NCBI GenBank assembly: GCA_963580285.1
Contig: OY757026.1
Coordinates: 47,423,431 to 47,487,430 of the forward strand
Source: Lucinisca nassula
Taxonomy: Eukaryota > Mollusca > Bivalvia > Lucinida > Lucinidae
DNA: 64,000 nucleotides
Direction: 5' to 3'
Of the stretch, positions 63,102-64,000 are shown piece after piece (position 1 is the first letter of the stretch; every line of letters starts with the position of its first letter). The notes below the pieces were generated by a model. That model was not told the origin of the DNA. It saw nothing but the letters and a program-made list of their open reading frames with translations, and did not search any database. The position numbers were made by a program, and so were the translations under genes.

Positions 63102-63262
63102 CCGCCTCGTGGAAGGTCGACCGCGAAAAAAAAAAAAAAAAAAACTGCGCGCCCGTAAAATTTTCTTTTCTCGGGCTTTTCCGCTCTAATCCAACATTTT
63201 AAAATTTTTGCTGCTTGCTGCTGACGGGAAACGGACCTTATAAGAACCCCTATTATACTACT
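63097..63262 (-). repeat. Right terminal inverted repeat
   Basis: It ends CCCCTATTATACTACT, the exact inverse of the left end. Across its 166 bp the match to 40345-40513 is near-perfect except for the 14-bp insertion on the left and A/T-run length. Confidence 0.9.
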
Positions 63263-63268
63263 GCTTTG
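63263..63268. repeat. Polinton target-site duplication, right
   Basis: GCTTTG directly follows the right terminal repeat and is identical to 40339-40344. It overlaps the start of the inverted S tail that follows. Confidence 0.9.
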
Positions 63269-63545
63269 TTTGTTTGATTTGAGGTTTAACGTCCCCGTCA
63301 ACACTGTAAAGGTCATTTTGGAGACGTTGCTTCCAATTTTGTTGGACTTTTACCCGAAATTCAGATGAAATGACACTTCAAGCCATGTCGCCCAATGAAA
63401 CCAATAGGGTTTATAAGCATGGACGGTCCGACTCGCACCGATTTGCCTGGGTAGGCTTGGATCCTGTAAGCAGTTTACCAGTACTTGTGGGCGGATTTCA
63501 GCTCTCCGTGGAAGCATCATGCGGCCCATCTATTTCTTCATAAGA
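63264..63545 (+). mobile_element. SINE-like repeat S, full length, inverted
   Basis: The inverted CAAA-type tail (CTTTGTTTGTTTGATTTGAGG) begins at the Polinton junction. The copy runs to CCCATCTATTTCTTCATAAG. The Polinton therefore inserted at or next to the tail of this S copy. Confidence 0.85.
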
Positions 63546-63707
63546 AGGGTTAAAATATCCTAAATGATCAACGTGTTTTATAATCATAATAACCACTAAA
63601 GACCAGTTACATGTATGTCGCTCAAAATTTTTTGGAATCACATTTCGATTGGTATTTTGGATTATTTCTGTGTTTAGTGATTTAAATTGTATCTTTTGCA
63701 TTGTATT

Positions 63708-63895
63708 ATACAGTAACATTTCTAAATTAAGACCACCTTTGGAACTGCTCAAAAGTGGTCTTTAAGACCACTTTTGACCAATTCAAAATGTGGTTACTTA
63801 TTAGGAGACACTGGATGTAAAACTACAAAGAAAGAATAACTGAAACTTCTCAATAAATTTAGTCTTAATTTTAGGTGGTCTTAACCCATATATGC
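63708..63895. mobile_element. Palindromic MITE, family D
   Basis: It runs from TACAGTAACATTTCTAAATTAAG to TTAATTTTAGGTGGTCTTAA. The hairpin pairs CTCAAAAGTGGTCTTTAAG with its inverse. Confidence 0.7.
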
Positions 63896-63917
63896 CCAGT
63901 GGCCCTTTTTTGGGACG

Positions 63918-63992
63918 TTGGCAAACAGTGTAGACTCAGATCAGACGCCGCATAACGCGGCGTCTGATCTGGGTCTACACTGTTTGCTCAAA
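63918..63992. mobile_element. Intact CAAACAGTGTAGACC palindrome
   Basis: GGCAAACAGTGTAGACTCAG and CTGGGTCTACACTGTTTGCTC are inverse arms, with an inner GATCAGACGCCGC / GCGGCGTCTGATC pairing across TAAC. This is the best-preserved copy of a small palindromic MITE seen in fragments at 7605, 11885, 31878, 39190 and 42730. Confidence 0.75.
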
Positions 63993-64000
63993 GAACATAC

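Larger units (their letters stand above)
40345..63262. mobile_element. Complete Polinton/Maverick element (22,918 bp)
   Basis: The element has inverted terminal repeats starting AGTAGTATAATAGGGG, a 6-bp target duplication, and the Polinton core genes: protein-primed PolB, chromodomain integrase, double-jelly-roll major capsid, single-jelly-roll minor capsid and packaging ATPase. Polintons are self-synthesising DNA transposons related to adintoviruses, integrating via a retroviral-type integrase and probably able to form virions. All core frames are open. Plus-strand genes occupy 41.0-52.5 kb and minus-strand genes 53.9-62.7 kb, converging on a tandem array. No adenain-like protease was found. 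SINEs and MITEs have inserted only in introns and gaps. Confidence 0.95.

Overview
The window is animal nuclear DNA, AT-rich and almost entirely built from transposable elements. The dense mix of short palindromic elements, tRNA-derived SINEs ending in a GGGACGTTAAAC-type tail, a Jockey/CR1-like LINE and a Polinton suggests a mollusc, most likely a heterodont bivalve. That assignment is inference from repeat character and no species is claimed.

Layout. (1) 1-4,430: the left end holds the 5' part of one host gene on the minus strand. Its first coding exon is 4412-4322 and its second 2208-2080. Splice sites and phase agree, and later exons lie outside the window. (2) 4.4-40.3 kb: repeat-filled intergenic DNA. 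For reference below, family S is a ~300-bp SINE-like repeat with a CAAA-type tail (about 20 copies). Family T is a tRNA-derived SINE. Family A is a ~270-300-bp palindromic MITE ending in GGCGTGTTTTCGTAATG. Family B is a MITE with TTAACCCTT ends. Family C is a MITE with CTCGATAATTC-like ends. Family D is a MITE with a GACCACCTTTGGGACTG hairpin. Family E is a MITE with CCCAGCAGGC ends. This region also has a 5'-truncated LINE with one uninterrupted ORF (15.3-19.1 kb), a fold-back element (22.5-23.4 kb), two related composite DNA transposons with 8-bp target duplications (13.7-14.8 and 25.1-26.0 kb), and two members of a family with variable internal tandem repeats (34.1-36.3 and 37.1-38.2 kb). 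(3) 40,345-63,262: a complete 22.9-kb Polinton/Maverick. It has ~167-bp terminal inverted repeats beginning AG and a perfect 6-bp target duplication, GCTTTG. (4) 63.3-64.0 kb: more S, D and palindromic repeats.

How the Polinton genes work together. On the plus strand a compact block encodes a small PC4-like protein, a chromodomain integrase, the single-jelly-roll minor capsid (penton) protein, a very basic protein, the double-jelly-roll major capsid protein, the packaging ATPase and two small conserved proteins. On the minus strand, convergent with that block, are a 1,673-residue protein-primed family B DNA polymerase and, just upstream of it, a three-exon gene for a second PC4-like protein. 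The two blocks converge on a ~780-bp tandem array. Replication, integration and virion-building functions are therefore all present and open. I found no adenain-like maturation protease.

The least expected content is in the left arm. There is a spliced gene for a small type I membrane protein whose transmembrane segment and tail can be supplied by any of three successive phase-1 exons. There is also a pair of homologous small genes, one just inside each end of the element and both reading inwards. I do not recognise either family, and they are the best candidates for undescribed biology here.
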